Below the pieces are notes generated by a model, which saw only the letters and a program-made list of their open reading frames with translations, was not told the origin of the DNA and ran no database searches. From assembly GCA_012515495.1 (NCBI GenBank), contig JAAYYH010000052.1, positions 1-14,973 of the forward strand: DNA of 14,973 nt, written 5' to 3'. The position numbers and the translations under genes were made by a program. Below are positions 6,452-13,177 of the stretch, in pieces (position 1 is the first letter of the stretch; the number at the start of each line of letters is the position of its first letter). Origin of the DNA: Coriobacteriaceae bacterium. GTDB taxonomy: Bacteria > Actinomycetota > Coriobacteriia > Coriobacteriales > UBA8131.

Positions 6452-7463
6452 AATCCAGTTTCAAACCGAGGATCTTGCGAATGACCAAGATGCCAGAGGC
6501 TTCCATAGCTAAAGCTGAGAAGAATACAAGCAGTCCAGCCGGGCTGGAGAAGAAACTTTGGATATAGCCCTCCATCATCAGTGATAGCACCAATACCAAT
6601 ACCAAGGGCATTAGCGTGACAACCTTTGCGGACATGCGTGCTTGAGCGGTTTGGACTGCCAATGATCGGTGGAGGTCAAATGAGGAGAGTATCGATGCTG
6701 CGGCATTGTCCAACAGCTGCTGGAGGCTGCCACCAGTGTGGTGTTGGATCTCAAGCGCAACGGACACGAATCTCAACTCGGCAACATTCGTGCGCTGCTC
6801 AAGATCCCTCAAGGCTTCTTCCAGACTGCGACCGGCACGAATATCAGCGGTAACCTGAACAAATTCCCGCCCCAAGGGATCGGCGATGTCCCTGGCAGTC
6901 TGCTCGAGTGCTTGCTGCAATGAGAACCCTGCCGAGAAACAGACGCCGATGGATCTCAACGCATCTGGTATCTGTTCACGAAACCGAACCTCCCATCGAT
7001 GTATCACCTTGGAAGCCTGTGCGAGTATCAACCAAATGGTTACTATCGCCAGACCGGCGCCTACTACTACTGAAGCCGACACGAACGTGCCGAGCAGAAA
7101 GCTTATCAGCAAGCATAAGAGCAACAACTCGCAGACGATGCACGGTGCACAGCCCTGCTGTGAGCAACGCAGAGCCTTGACTATGTTCTCACACTGTCTT
7201 CGTACCACTCCGACCTGCGACAAATGCGCTGACATCGGTCTGAACATCTTGACCCCATTGCGGCAGAGGTCTGAGAACAGGAGTTGCAGGAACGCGAATC
7301 TCTTGCCCGCCAGAGCCCCAGCTTCACCAGATAGTCGGGCACGTGTCTTAATCCTATGGATGAGACTGGCGAGGGCATCAGCTGCCACAGGGATGGCAAT
7401 ACCGGCGCTAACCGCAGCCATTCCGATTGTCAAAGGCAAGGTATAAGCGGCGGCACTAATCAT
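6450..7463 (-). CDS. tadB: TadB, inner-membrane platform protein of the Flp pilus
   Basis: This is a 337-residue membrane protein. Residues 5 to 30 form the first membrane segment. A strong hydrophobic stretch at about 111 to 147 precedes the T2SSF domain, whose two signature helices are visible at about 164 to 190 (PDALRSIGVCFSAGFSLQQA in part) and 244 to 256 (GGSLQQLLDNAAA). Hydrophobic segments at about 280 to 296 and 308 to 327 complete the platform. The ATG at 7463 overlaps the tadA stop as ATGA and has GAGG 7 nt upstream; an open frame reaching back to 7607 would put 48 non-TadB residues in front and overlap tadA heavily. Unusual are six cysteines between residues 91 and 117, just before and into the membrane segment. 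The partners are TadC and the TadA ATPase. Confidence 0.88.
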   Translation of the reverse strand: MISAAAYTLPLTIGMAAVSAGIAIPVAADALASLIHRIKTRARLSGEAGALAGKRFAFLQLLFSDLCRNGVKMFRPMSAHLSQVGVVRRQCENIVKALRCSQQGCAPCIVCELLLLCLLISFLLGTFVSASVVVGAGLAIVTIWLILAQASKVIHRWEVRFREQIPDALRSIGVCFSAGFSLQQALEQTARDIADPLGREFVQVTADIRAGRSLEEALRDLEQRTNVAELRFVSVALEIQHHTGGSLQQLLDNAAASILSSFDLHRSLAVQTAQARMSAKVVTLMPLVLVLVLSLMMEGYIQSFFSSPAGLLVFFSALAMEASGILVIRKILGLKLD

Positions 7464-8755
7464 GATTCCACCTCGCAGCCGATGACATTGTCGGCCTCCT
7501 GCCTCTGTTCGAACCAGTGAGGAATTGCATTCCAGGTATAGCGACATGCTTGACGGTCCCAGCTCACAAGGAAATCTAGCTCGATTCTTCCCCGCGTACC
7601 AGAGCACTCACAGATCGAGGTGACTCGACGACTACCGTCACTGAATCGATCCAATTGCACGATGATATCCAAAGCAGATGCGATCTGCTCCTCAATAACC
7701 GGCACCGGCAAGTCCATGCCATATCGGCTCATCATCACCAACCGTGATACAACTTCGGAAGGAGAATTCGCGTGTAGGGTGGTCAGCGAGCCATCATGTC
7801 CGGTATTCATGGCCTGCAACATATCGAGTGCCTCGGCACCGCGACATTCACCAACGATGATGCGATCTGGCCTCATCCTCAGTGAATTGATCACCAGATC
7901 CCGAATAGTGATCTCACCTTTACCATCAGCATTCTTCATCCTGGATTCGAGTCTTATGACATGGGGATGACCTTGGAAGCGCAGTTCTGCTGCGTCCTCG
8001 ATAGTGATGATGCGCTCGTTAGCTGGTATCTCCGCAGAAAGTGCGTTGAGCAGAGTGGTTTTGCCGCTACCGGTACCCCCCGAGACGGCGATGTTCTTCC
8101 TGGTCGCAACCGCTGTCTTAAGCAAGGCGGCGATCCGTGGGCTCATGCTCTTGATCGATATCATCTCGGCAAGGGTGTACATCTGATCCCTGAATTTCCG
8201 GATGGTGATTACCGGACCGTTGAGGGCTAATGGTGGGATCACAACATTGACGCGATGTCCCTGCGGTAGTCTTGCGCTGACCAACGGGCACTGCTCGTCG
8301 ACTCTGCGCCCCAAAGGGCCAACGATGCGCTCGATTACCATACGCAGCTGCTGCTCGTCTGCGAAGACCACCTTGGAGGCATACAATTGACCTGCCCTCT
8401 CATAGAAGATCGACAGCGGCCCATTGACCATGATCTCGCTCACTGAATCGTCAGCGAGCAGCTCTTCCAAAGGACCGAGCCCAACAACCATATCCAGCAC
8501 TTCTCGTATCAACTGCTCTTGTTTATCCCTGCTGGAAGAGGGTGCCTGAGGCATCGAGAATATCTGTCTTAGCGTATCGGCGACTTCACGTTTAGCCCGC
8601 TCTTCATCGCTCGTCATCAGAGACGCGATCCGGTCGCTAGGCATCTTCTGATAAAGTTGGTCACGCAACCACGTTCGCTCGTAACTGAGTTCGGTTGCCA
8701 AGGAGGGTATCGTCGCCCGCGGATGCTCTTTTTGCACATAGCTAAGGAGCGACAT
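7460..8755 (-). CDS. tadA: TadA/CpaF, secretion ATPase of the Flp pilus
   Basis: This is a 431-residue member of the TadA/VirB11/PilT ATPase superfamily, cytoplasmic, which powers pilus assembly as a hexamer. The N-terminal domain (about 80 to 190) includes the family stretch GPLEELLADDSVSEIMVNG (94 to 112). The Walker A motif is GGTGSGKT (226 to 233). The Asp-box-like IEDAAEL (252 to 258) follows, then Walker B RIIVGE (298 to 303) with ECRG, and the His box around GHDGSLTTLHAN (319 to 330). All catalytic elements are intact. The ATG at 8755 has GGAG 6 to 7 nt upstream and overlaps the tadZ stop by 14 nt. The length is normal for CpaF. It acts with TadB/TadC and is positioned by TadZ. Confidence 0.97.
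   Translation of the reverse strand: MSLLSYVQKEHPRATIPSLATELSYERTWLRDQLYQKMPSDRIASLMTSDEERAKREVADTLRQIFSMPQAPSSSRDKQEQLIREVLDMVVGLGPLEELLADDSVSEIMVNGPLSIFYERAGQLYASKVVFADEQQLRMVIERIVGPLGRRVDEQCPLVSARLPQGHRVNVVIPPLALNGPVITIRKFRDQMYTLAEMISIKSMSPRIAALLKTAVATRKNIAVSGGTGSGKTTLLNALSAEIPANERIITIEDAAELRFQGHPHVIRLESRMKNADGKGEITIRDLVINSLRMRPDRIIVGECRGAEALDMLQAMNTGHDGSLTTLHANSPSEVVSRLVMMSRYGMDLPVPVIEEQIASALDIIVQLDRFSDGSRRVTSICECSGTRGRIELDFLVSWDRQACRYTWNAIPHWFEQRQEADNVIGCEVES
7468..7474 (-). promoter_or_regulatory. Ribosome binding site fixing the tadB start
   Basis: GAGGTGG on the minus strand lies just upstream of the ATG at 7463 (7 nt from GAGG), inside the 3' end of tadA. Together with the ATGA overlap it supports the short form of TadB. 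Confidence 0.65.
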
Positions 8756-10160
8756 GATTATCTCCGCTCAAGAACCTGCGTATCCCCGATAAGTCAGGAA
8801 AGCCAGGAATCCTGGCAACAGATCTCTCTGACTTGGCAGTAATGAAACGAGAGCCCTGTCCAAGGAGCGCGTCCAGCAATCCGTCCAAAGAATCCACCAG
8901 TGGACCCTGCTCCGCCAGCAGTTCTTCTGGGGCACCTAGCGCGAGTAGCTCATCTACCAGATCGCCACCATCTATGAGCGGCCAGACCTCTGCACCCGTT
9001 AATGCCAACGAGGCATCCTGAGTGGTGATCTGGCCTCCCTTGCCACAGCGATTCAACAAAAATGCAAATCGCGTTGATGGCACCTCCATCCGAATGCAGA
9101 GCTCCATCGCCTGCTTGCAGCCTTGAATCGATGTCGCTCGTTGATCCATCATGAAGACAAGCAAGCGGCTATGCTGAGCTAAGATCGCCTGAATCTCTGT
9201 CCAAACAGTGCCAGTATTCGCCAAGACGATGTCTGCCGTACCGTTCAATCGGTGTACCAGTTCTGGAAGCTCGGAGGCAATCGCCTCTGCCTTCTCGGGC
9301 TGAGTGGGGGCACTGGCAAGTAGGAGTGTTCCAGCCCTGAGTTCGGGTAATTCCTCCGCTGTGATGAGTTCTTCAAGACTATTACGGATAAGCTGCCGCC
9401 CTTGACTCTTATCAATCATGTAGTGCAGATCACCGAATTGCAGATCCAAATCAAGCAATACCACGCGCATTCCCCTGCGCTGAGCCATCATCGCCAGCAA
9501 TAGGGTCACCGTACTCTTACCTACTCCGCCTCTTCCGGAAATGAACGCATACAGCTTGAGGTCCCTTTGACCATTCCGGTTGACTGCTATTGTTGATCGC
9601 GAGCTCTCTATCAGTTCGTCAATCATCTCATCGAAGTCGAGATCGAAAACCCTTGAATTAGCTGTGCTATCACCAATGCTGGCTGCCTGCTTCGAGCTGA
9701 ATGCTTGAATTGATTCGACTGGCTCGTTCGAGATGGCAGTCTTCTTCAGGCTGCCGGACTCAGGTGACTTGGTGCTTCCATGACGCCTGAGATAGTCACG
9801 CTGTTCCTGACTATCGCTTGGGCGCAGCGCAACACTGAGCATTTCCAAAGCTTGCTCATGGTTGATTAACCTGCGAATACCCGCAGCATGCGCGCGACTG
9901 GATAATGATCCAGACAATTCATCCACCATCAAATAGATGTCTTTTTCTGGATTATCATCAGCTAATGCTGCCGCCAGATTGATGGGGCTGATATCGCCTG
10001 TAGCTTCTAAGACGATCACCGAGATATCAGAAGAACAATGGCGCATTGCCTCACGGCAGACAATCGCATTATCAAAGGTCAGAAAATAACAGAGACCTTC
10101 TGTGACTGTACCGGATACATTGTACGCACAGGCTACTAGTCTGGTATCCATATCAGTCAT
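8742..10160 (-). CDS. tadZ: TadZ/CpaE, MinD-like ATPase for pilus localisation
   Basis: From the ATG at 10160 the protein has 472 residues. Residues about 5 to 110 form an atypical receiver-like domain, a polar linker covers about 111 to 200, and a ParA/MinD-type ATPase covers about 201 to 435. The deviant Walker A reads GRGGVGKS (209 to 216). The signature lysine of the usual KGGxGK(S/T) is Arg210, whereas Lys215 is kept. The switch-like segment VVLLDLDLQFGD (233 to 244) is typical of CpaE/TadZ. These proteins mark where the Tad machine assembles. Start choice: ATG 10160 overlaps the cpaB stop by 8 nt; ATG 10151 has better spacing to AAAGG (10 nt); an open frame to 10235 adds 25 residues over cpaB and is less likely. 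Confidence 0.92.
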   Translation of the reverse strand: MTDMDTRLVACAYNVSGTVTEGLCYFLTFDNAIVCREAMRHCSSDISVIVLEATGDISPINLAAALADDNPEKDIYLMVDELSGSLSSRAHAAGIRRLINHEQALEMLSVALRPSDSQEQRDYLRRHGSTKSPESGSLKKTAISNEPVESIQAFSSKQAASIGDSTANSRVFDLDFDEMIDELIESSRSTIAVNRNGQRDLKLYAFISGRGGVGKSTVTLLLAMMAQRRGMRVVLLDLDLQFGDLHYMIDKSQGRQLIRNSLEELITAEELPELRAGTLLLASAPTQPEKAEAIASELPELVHRLNGTADIVLANTGTVWTEIQAILAQHSRLLVFMMDQRATSIQGCKQAMELCIRMEVPSTRFAFLLNRCGKGGQITTQDASLALTGAEVWPLIDGGDLVDELLALGAPEELLAEQGPLVDSLDGLLDALLGQGSRFITAKSERSVARIPGFPDLSGIRRFLSGDNHVAP

Positions 10161-10956
10161 GCCTTTCTTTGTCTGATACTGATTCATCAGCATCAGCCTC
10201 AGACTGCGAAGTGCTGTCACTATTCTCATGATCACTCATGATCGAATCAGGTTGTTTCACGCTAGTATTCAGCGTAGGTACGCCAGCTCCCGGCAACACC
10301 AGATAGAGCCAGTCGTCGCGTGATGCAGCCAGATACTCTTGGACACGTTCCGGGGCCACAGCCAGTGTTACCCAGCTCAATTCGTTGCGACTGGTGACGC
10401 TGCCAAAGAGACCCGATGGATTCTGTGTCTCAGCTCCGAAAGCTCTCGAGCCATTGCTGGTCTCAAGCACCAGTACACTTTGCCCCAGTAGCGCTACCTC
10501 ATTGCCGCCAACCGCGTAGACATTGACTTCTGAGCCTGCCGAAATCGCGCCGCCAACCGCGCAGACGTCCTCAGTTGGAATGCTGACAGCGCACAGGCTA
10601 TCGGGGACTGATACCGGTGTGGCCAGATCACCGAGTTTTGCTGCTATTACGGGTTCGTTCTCCAATAGAGGTACTGCCAACGTCTTACCGTATACCTCGC
10701 TCTCCTCGGTCAGTGCTCCCGCGGGCAACAGGTCAGCCAACCAGAACTGTGCTGAGACATTCGCAGCATTCAGAGTTTCTCCAACCACGATATCCCTGGT
10801 AGCGACGAATACTTCAACCTGTTCGCCACCATATTCGGTTAATGTCTCCTGGCGCAATGAAGTCGCCTGAGCGCGCACATCGGATGCGTACCAAGTCATC
10901 AGGAGGGCAGCACCCACCCCACAGGCGACACTGATTATCAGGCGCTTACGATTCAT
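10153..10956 (-). CDS. cpaB: CpaB/RcpC-type Flp pilus assembly protein (SAF domain)
   Basis: This is a 267-residue protein with a basic N-terminus, a membrane helix or uncleaved signal (about 6 to 23), and a SAF domain with VFVATRDIVVGETLNAANV (49 to 67) and GKTLAVPLLENEPV (90 to 103), the standard signature of CpaB. A RcpC-like region (about 115 to 225) follows. The last 35 residues are acidic and Ser-rich. In diderms CpaB/RcpC associates with the secretin; here, with no secretin in the locus, it may act at the peptidoglycan. This is the first gene of the pilus operon. The ATG has GGAGG 12 nt upstream and a nearer AGGA. The spacing to tadZ is an overlap. Confidence 0.92.
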   Translation of the reverse strand: MNRKRLIISVACGVGAALLMTWYASDVRAQATSLRQETLTEYGGEQVEVFVATRDIVVGETLNAANVSAQFWLADLLPAGALTEESEVYGKTLAVPLLENEPVIAAKLGDLATPVSVPDSLCAVSIPTEDVCAVGGAISAGSEVNVYAVGGNEVALLGQSVLVLETSNGSRAFGAETQNPSGLFGSVTSRNELSWVTLAVAPERVQEYLAASRDDWLYLVLPGAGVPTLNTSVKQPDSIMSDHENSDSTSQSEADADESVSDKERHD

Positions 10957-10995
10957 TGTCCTGCTGTTCCTCCCTCAATTCAGAGATTACTGACC

Positions 10996-11006
10996 GCGAT
11001 GATCGC
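10996..11006. repeat. Small inverted repeat upstream of cpaB
   Basis: GCGAT-G-ATCGC is a perfect inverted repeat with a 1-nt centre, flanked by GACC (10992 to 10995) and GGTC (11012 to 11015), 40 nt upstream of the cpaB ATG. The position would suit an operator for the tad operon. It is short enough to arise by chance. Confidence 0.3.
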
Positions 11007-11086
11007 AGTATGGTCCCTGATATTGAAAGAATGCTGAATCTGTTTTAAGACACGGCTGAATTCAGGACAGAGAGAACGCGACAGCA

Positions 11087-11114
11087 GTGCTCAACGCCTC
11101 TGGCGTAAGAGCAC
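11087..11114. repeat. Imperfect hairpin between mobA and the tad operon
   Basis: GTGCTC and GAGCAC (6 bp) enclose an inner ACGCC/GGCGT stem (5 bp) with a 3-nt loop, separated by a small internal bulge. It lies about 70 nt past the mobA stop and could end the nrdDG-mobBA transcript or act as an operator. No T run follows on the minus strand, so it is not a standard intrinsic terminator. The rest of 10977 to 11180 shows no clear -35/-10 pair. Confidence 0.4.
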
Positions 11115-11180
11115 AACCTCGTTTACACGATGCTATGGATCGGCTCAGTGAGAATATCTGGATTGATGCTGTCTGACTTA

Positions 11181-12008
11181 TTATCTTTGGAGAGCAACAG
11201 ACTGAAGCTGGAGATGCTGCGTATGTCCACAGGATAAATCGCAGGAAGTATGATGCGAAACCAGCATGTTGTTGCGAATATGTCCTTCGTCAACCACAAG
11301 TATCTGTTGATGGCACTCGCTGTTGTTGTCGCAATCTATGGTTTGCCCACCCATATCTTCTGGCAGATTGGCAATCTTGGTCATGGTCTCGTTGAGGATG
11401 CGCTGTTCCATATCAGCAAGCTCCTGCGGTGTATTAACATTTACAAAGGAGCCTCCGCGAGGATCGGCATGTAGGACCATTGCCGGCGTGAACTCAATCA
11501 ACTTGGCCTTTTCGAACCAGACGGTTGCTTTGGTCTGTCCCTGATCCAACGCCGCCTTTATCAACGGCAGGCACGTCTCACGCCTGTATACAGCATGGAA
11601 GGGCTCATAGCCATGACTGGTTCTGGGAACGGCAGCGTCCGCACCACTAAGCTCGAGAGCCTCATATTCTGCAGTAAGCAAGGGGGCACTGGCAAATATC
11701 ATGTCGCAGGCCACAACGGCAACATAAGGATTAGAGGCAGCTAATAAGGCTGTGTACAGGCCGTTAAGCGCGCTGCGCTTCTCGTAAAGATCAGAGACCA
11801 GACGCAATTTATCAAGGGTTACACCACTGCAAAGAAATCCCAAGCTATCTTTATCGTTGCTGGTGATGATCAATTCATCGGCGATGTGCCCTAGGCGTTT
11901 GAGACCACGGCAAATCAGGGGCGCGCCACAAAACGAAACCGTGGCCTTGGGGCGACCCATTCTTTTTGATTCTCCACCTGCTTGAATGACTACGGTAAGG
12001 GCTTTCAT
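11181..12008 (-). CDS. mobA: MobA, molybdenum cofactor guanylyltransferase, with extra C-terminal tail
   Basis: MobA transfers GMP from GTP to molybdopterin to make the MGD form of the molybdenum cofactor, in the cytoplasm. The N-terminal nucleotide-binding motif is QAGGESKRMGRPKA (9 to 22). The metal-binding Asp is in ACDM (100 to 103). GYEPFHAVYR (133 to 142) and FVNVNTPQEL (188 to 197) are family-typical. The segment usually read as GPLxG is SALNG here (79 to 83). Normal MobA ends near residue 205; this one continues to 275 with a tail carrying four Cys (226, 232, 256, 260) and six His between 226 and 265. The gene starts 1 nt after mobB stops and has no clear Shine-Dalgarno site, so it is probably coupled to mobB. 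Confidence 0.9.
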   Translation of the reverse strand: MKALTVVIQAGGESKRMGRPKATVSFCGAPLICRGLKRLGHIADELIITSNDKDSLGFLCSGVTLDKLRLVSDLYEKRSALNGLYTALLAASNPYVAVVACDMIFASAPLLTAEYEALELSGADAAVPRTSHGYEPFHAVYRRETCLPLIKAALDQGQTKATVWFEKAKLIEFTPAMVLHADPRGGSFVNVNTPQELADMEQRILNETMTKIANLPEDMGGQTIDCDNNSECHQQILVVDEGHIRNNMLVSHHTSCDLSCGHTQHLQLQSVALQR

Positions 12009-12009
12009 A

Positions 12010-12555
12010 TCAGGCCATTATACTCAGGAAGCTCTGTTCGATAAATGATGCAATCTCTAGTATATTCTCATATTTGAATAATTTGATGCCCTGAGCTCGG
12101 GCTTCCTGCTCTATTACGGGAATGTCAGTGACAACCGCAATGATCTGGTTTCCTTCGCCACCTAGTTCTCGTCCCACGTCTTTTGGATTACCCGATCTGA
12201 ACAGCTCGATAGTAGGTAACGATGAATGCCTGTAACCTTCGACAAGTATCAGATCCACGGCATCCATCTTCGCCAGTATCTCCTCAACTGCAAGTTCCTG
12301 GTCGAGTTTCTTGACTATGGCAATCTGATCAGGCGACGCAACAACAACGAAGGAACTACCCGCCTGGCGATGACGCCACGAATCCTTGCCCTCGTAGTCA
12401 ATCTCGAATCCAACATGCGAATGGTGCTTGACGCTACCCACCTTTATACCGCGACTGACCAGTTCGGTTATCAGTTTCTCAAGTAAAGTAGTCTTCCCAG
12501 AGCCAGAACGGCCGACGAAGGCAACGGCAGGGATTGAAGTATCTGTCAACGACAT
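12010..12555 (-). CDS. mobB: MobB, molybdopterin-guanine dinucleotide biosynthesis adaptor
   Basis: MobB is a small GTP-binding P-loop protein that assists MobA. From the ATG at 12555 it has 181 residues. The Walker A motif is GRSGSGKT (15 to 22), followed by VKHHSHVGFEIDYEGKDSWRH (42 to 62, in part), the family His/Asp-rich stretch, and AGSS. LILVEGYRH (102 to 110) is the conserved strand and loop. An open frame to 12645 would add 30 residues, but these do not resemble MobB and overlap nrdG, whereas ATG 12555 has GAGGAG 4 nt upstream. The gene lies 40 nt after nrdG and 1 nt before mobA. Its presence points to molybdoenzymes encoded elsewhere in the genome. Confidence 0.9.
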   Translation of the reverse strand: MSLTDTSIPAVAFVGRSGSGKTTLLEKLITELVSRGIKVGSVKHHSHVGFEIDYEGKDSWRHRQAGSSFVVVASPDQIAIVKKLDQELAVEEILAKMDAVDLILVEGYRHSSLPTIELFRSGNPKDVGRELGGEGNQIIAVVTDIPVIEQEARAQGIKLFKYENILEIASFIEQSFLSIMA

Positions 12556-12559
12556 GCCA

Positions 12560-12565
12560 CTCCTC
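12560..12565 (-). promoter_or_regulatory. Ribosome binding site fixing the mobB start
   Basis: GAGGAG on the minus strand lies 4 nt before the ATG at 12555, in the gap after nrdG. It supports the 181-residue form of MobB. Confidence 0.65.
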
Positions 12566-12595
12566 TCAGAAACATATAGTGTAGAGGTTTCCCGC

Positions 12596-13165
12596 TTATT
12601 GTGCCAGTTCCACCACAAATCCAAGCTTCCATGAAGCCGCCACATCGATAACGCGCTGGTTAGTCGATCCTCGCCATTTTAGCTCCAACGACCTCTGGTC
12701 TTGGATGTAGGCTCCGTCTACTAAGACATCACATAGCTCCAGCAACCGAGTTGCTTCTGGGCTGGGGATGCCTACGATGAGCTCATCGTAGAAGTAACCG
12801 GAATATGCCCAGACCGACAAGCCGACATCGCGTGCACGTTGTGCAAGCGCAGTTAGTCCAGCCGCCTGCTCAAAAGGCTCTCCACCGCTGAAAGTAATAC
12901 CTGAAAGCAGCGGATTTGCTGCGATACGTTGCCAGAGTTGCTCAATGGTCACGTCGGTGCCAGCCGAGAAGTCATGCGATTGCGGGTTATGGCACCCTGG
13001 ACACTTGCGCTTACACCCTTGAGCGAAGATGGTAAAGCGAATCCCGGGACCATCAACGATAGAATCGTCGACAGTCCCGGCAATACGTACCGTTTCATCG
13101 AATGCCTGCGCCTCGTCGGCCGTTTTTATCGCGGTCGATACACGATCTGTTTTTGGAATATCCAC
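12596..13165 (-). CDS. nrdG: NrdG, anaerobic ribonucleotide reductase activating protein (radical SAM)
   Basis: NrdG uses a [4Fe-4S] cluster and S-adenosylmethionine to place the glycyl radical on NrdD. The 189-residue protein has the radical-SAM motif C51-x3-C55-x2-C58 within CKRKCPGC and the SAM-binding GGEP (94 to 97). DSIVDGPGIRFTIFAQGC precedes the cluster as is typical of NrdG. About 25 N-terminal residues precede the conserved core. The start is GTG at 13165, with AGGGA about 9 nt upstream and no in-frame ATG before the motif. It follows nrdD by 12 nt, the standard nrdDG arrangement. Confidence 0.96.
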   Translation of the reverse strand: MDIPKTDRVSTAIKTADEAQAFDETVRIAGTVDDSIVDGPGIRFTIFAQGCKRKCPGCHNPQSHDFSAGTDVTIEQLWQRIAANPLLSGITFSGGEPFEQAAGLTALAQRARDVGLSVWAYSGYFYDELIVGIPSPEATRLLELCDVLVDGAYIQDQRSLELKWRGSTNQRVIDVAASWKLGFVVELAQ

Positions 13166-13177
13166 GCGTCACTGTCC

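Noticed and set aside
6886..7446. Plus-strand open frame of 186 codons opposite tadB
   Set aside because: tadB on the minus strand is well supported by T2SSF signatures; the plus-strand product has no domain features.
7464..7607. Longer tadB start at 7607
   Set aside because: The 48 extra residues lie inside tadA in another frame, do not resemble TadB, and the ATGA overlap with a good ribosome binding site supports 7463.
11087..11114. Intrinsic terminator for the nrdDG-mobBA transcript
   Set aside because: The hairpin is imperfect and no T run follows it on the minus strand; kept only as an inverted repeat.
12017..12022. TATAAT on the minus strand just upstream of mobA
   Set aside because: No -35 partner or TGn extension, and it lies inside the end of mobB with a start point that would fall at or within the mobA start; likely chance.
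12556..12645. Longer mobB start at 12645
   Set aside because: It would overlap nrdG and add 30 residues unlike MobB; GAGGAG before ATG 12555 is a better start.
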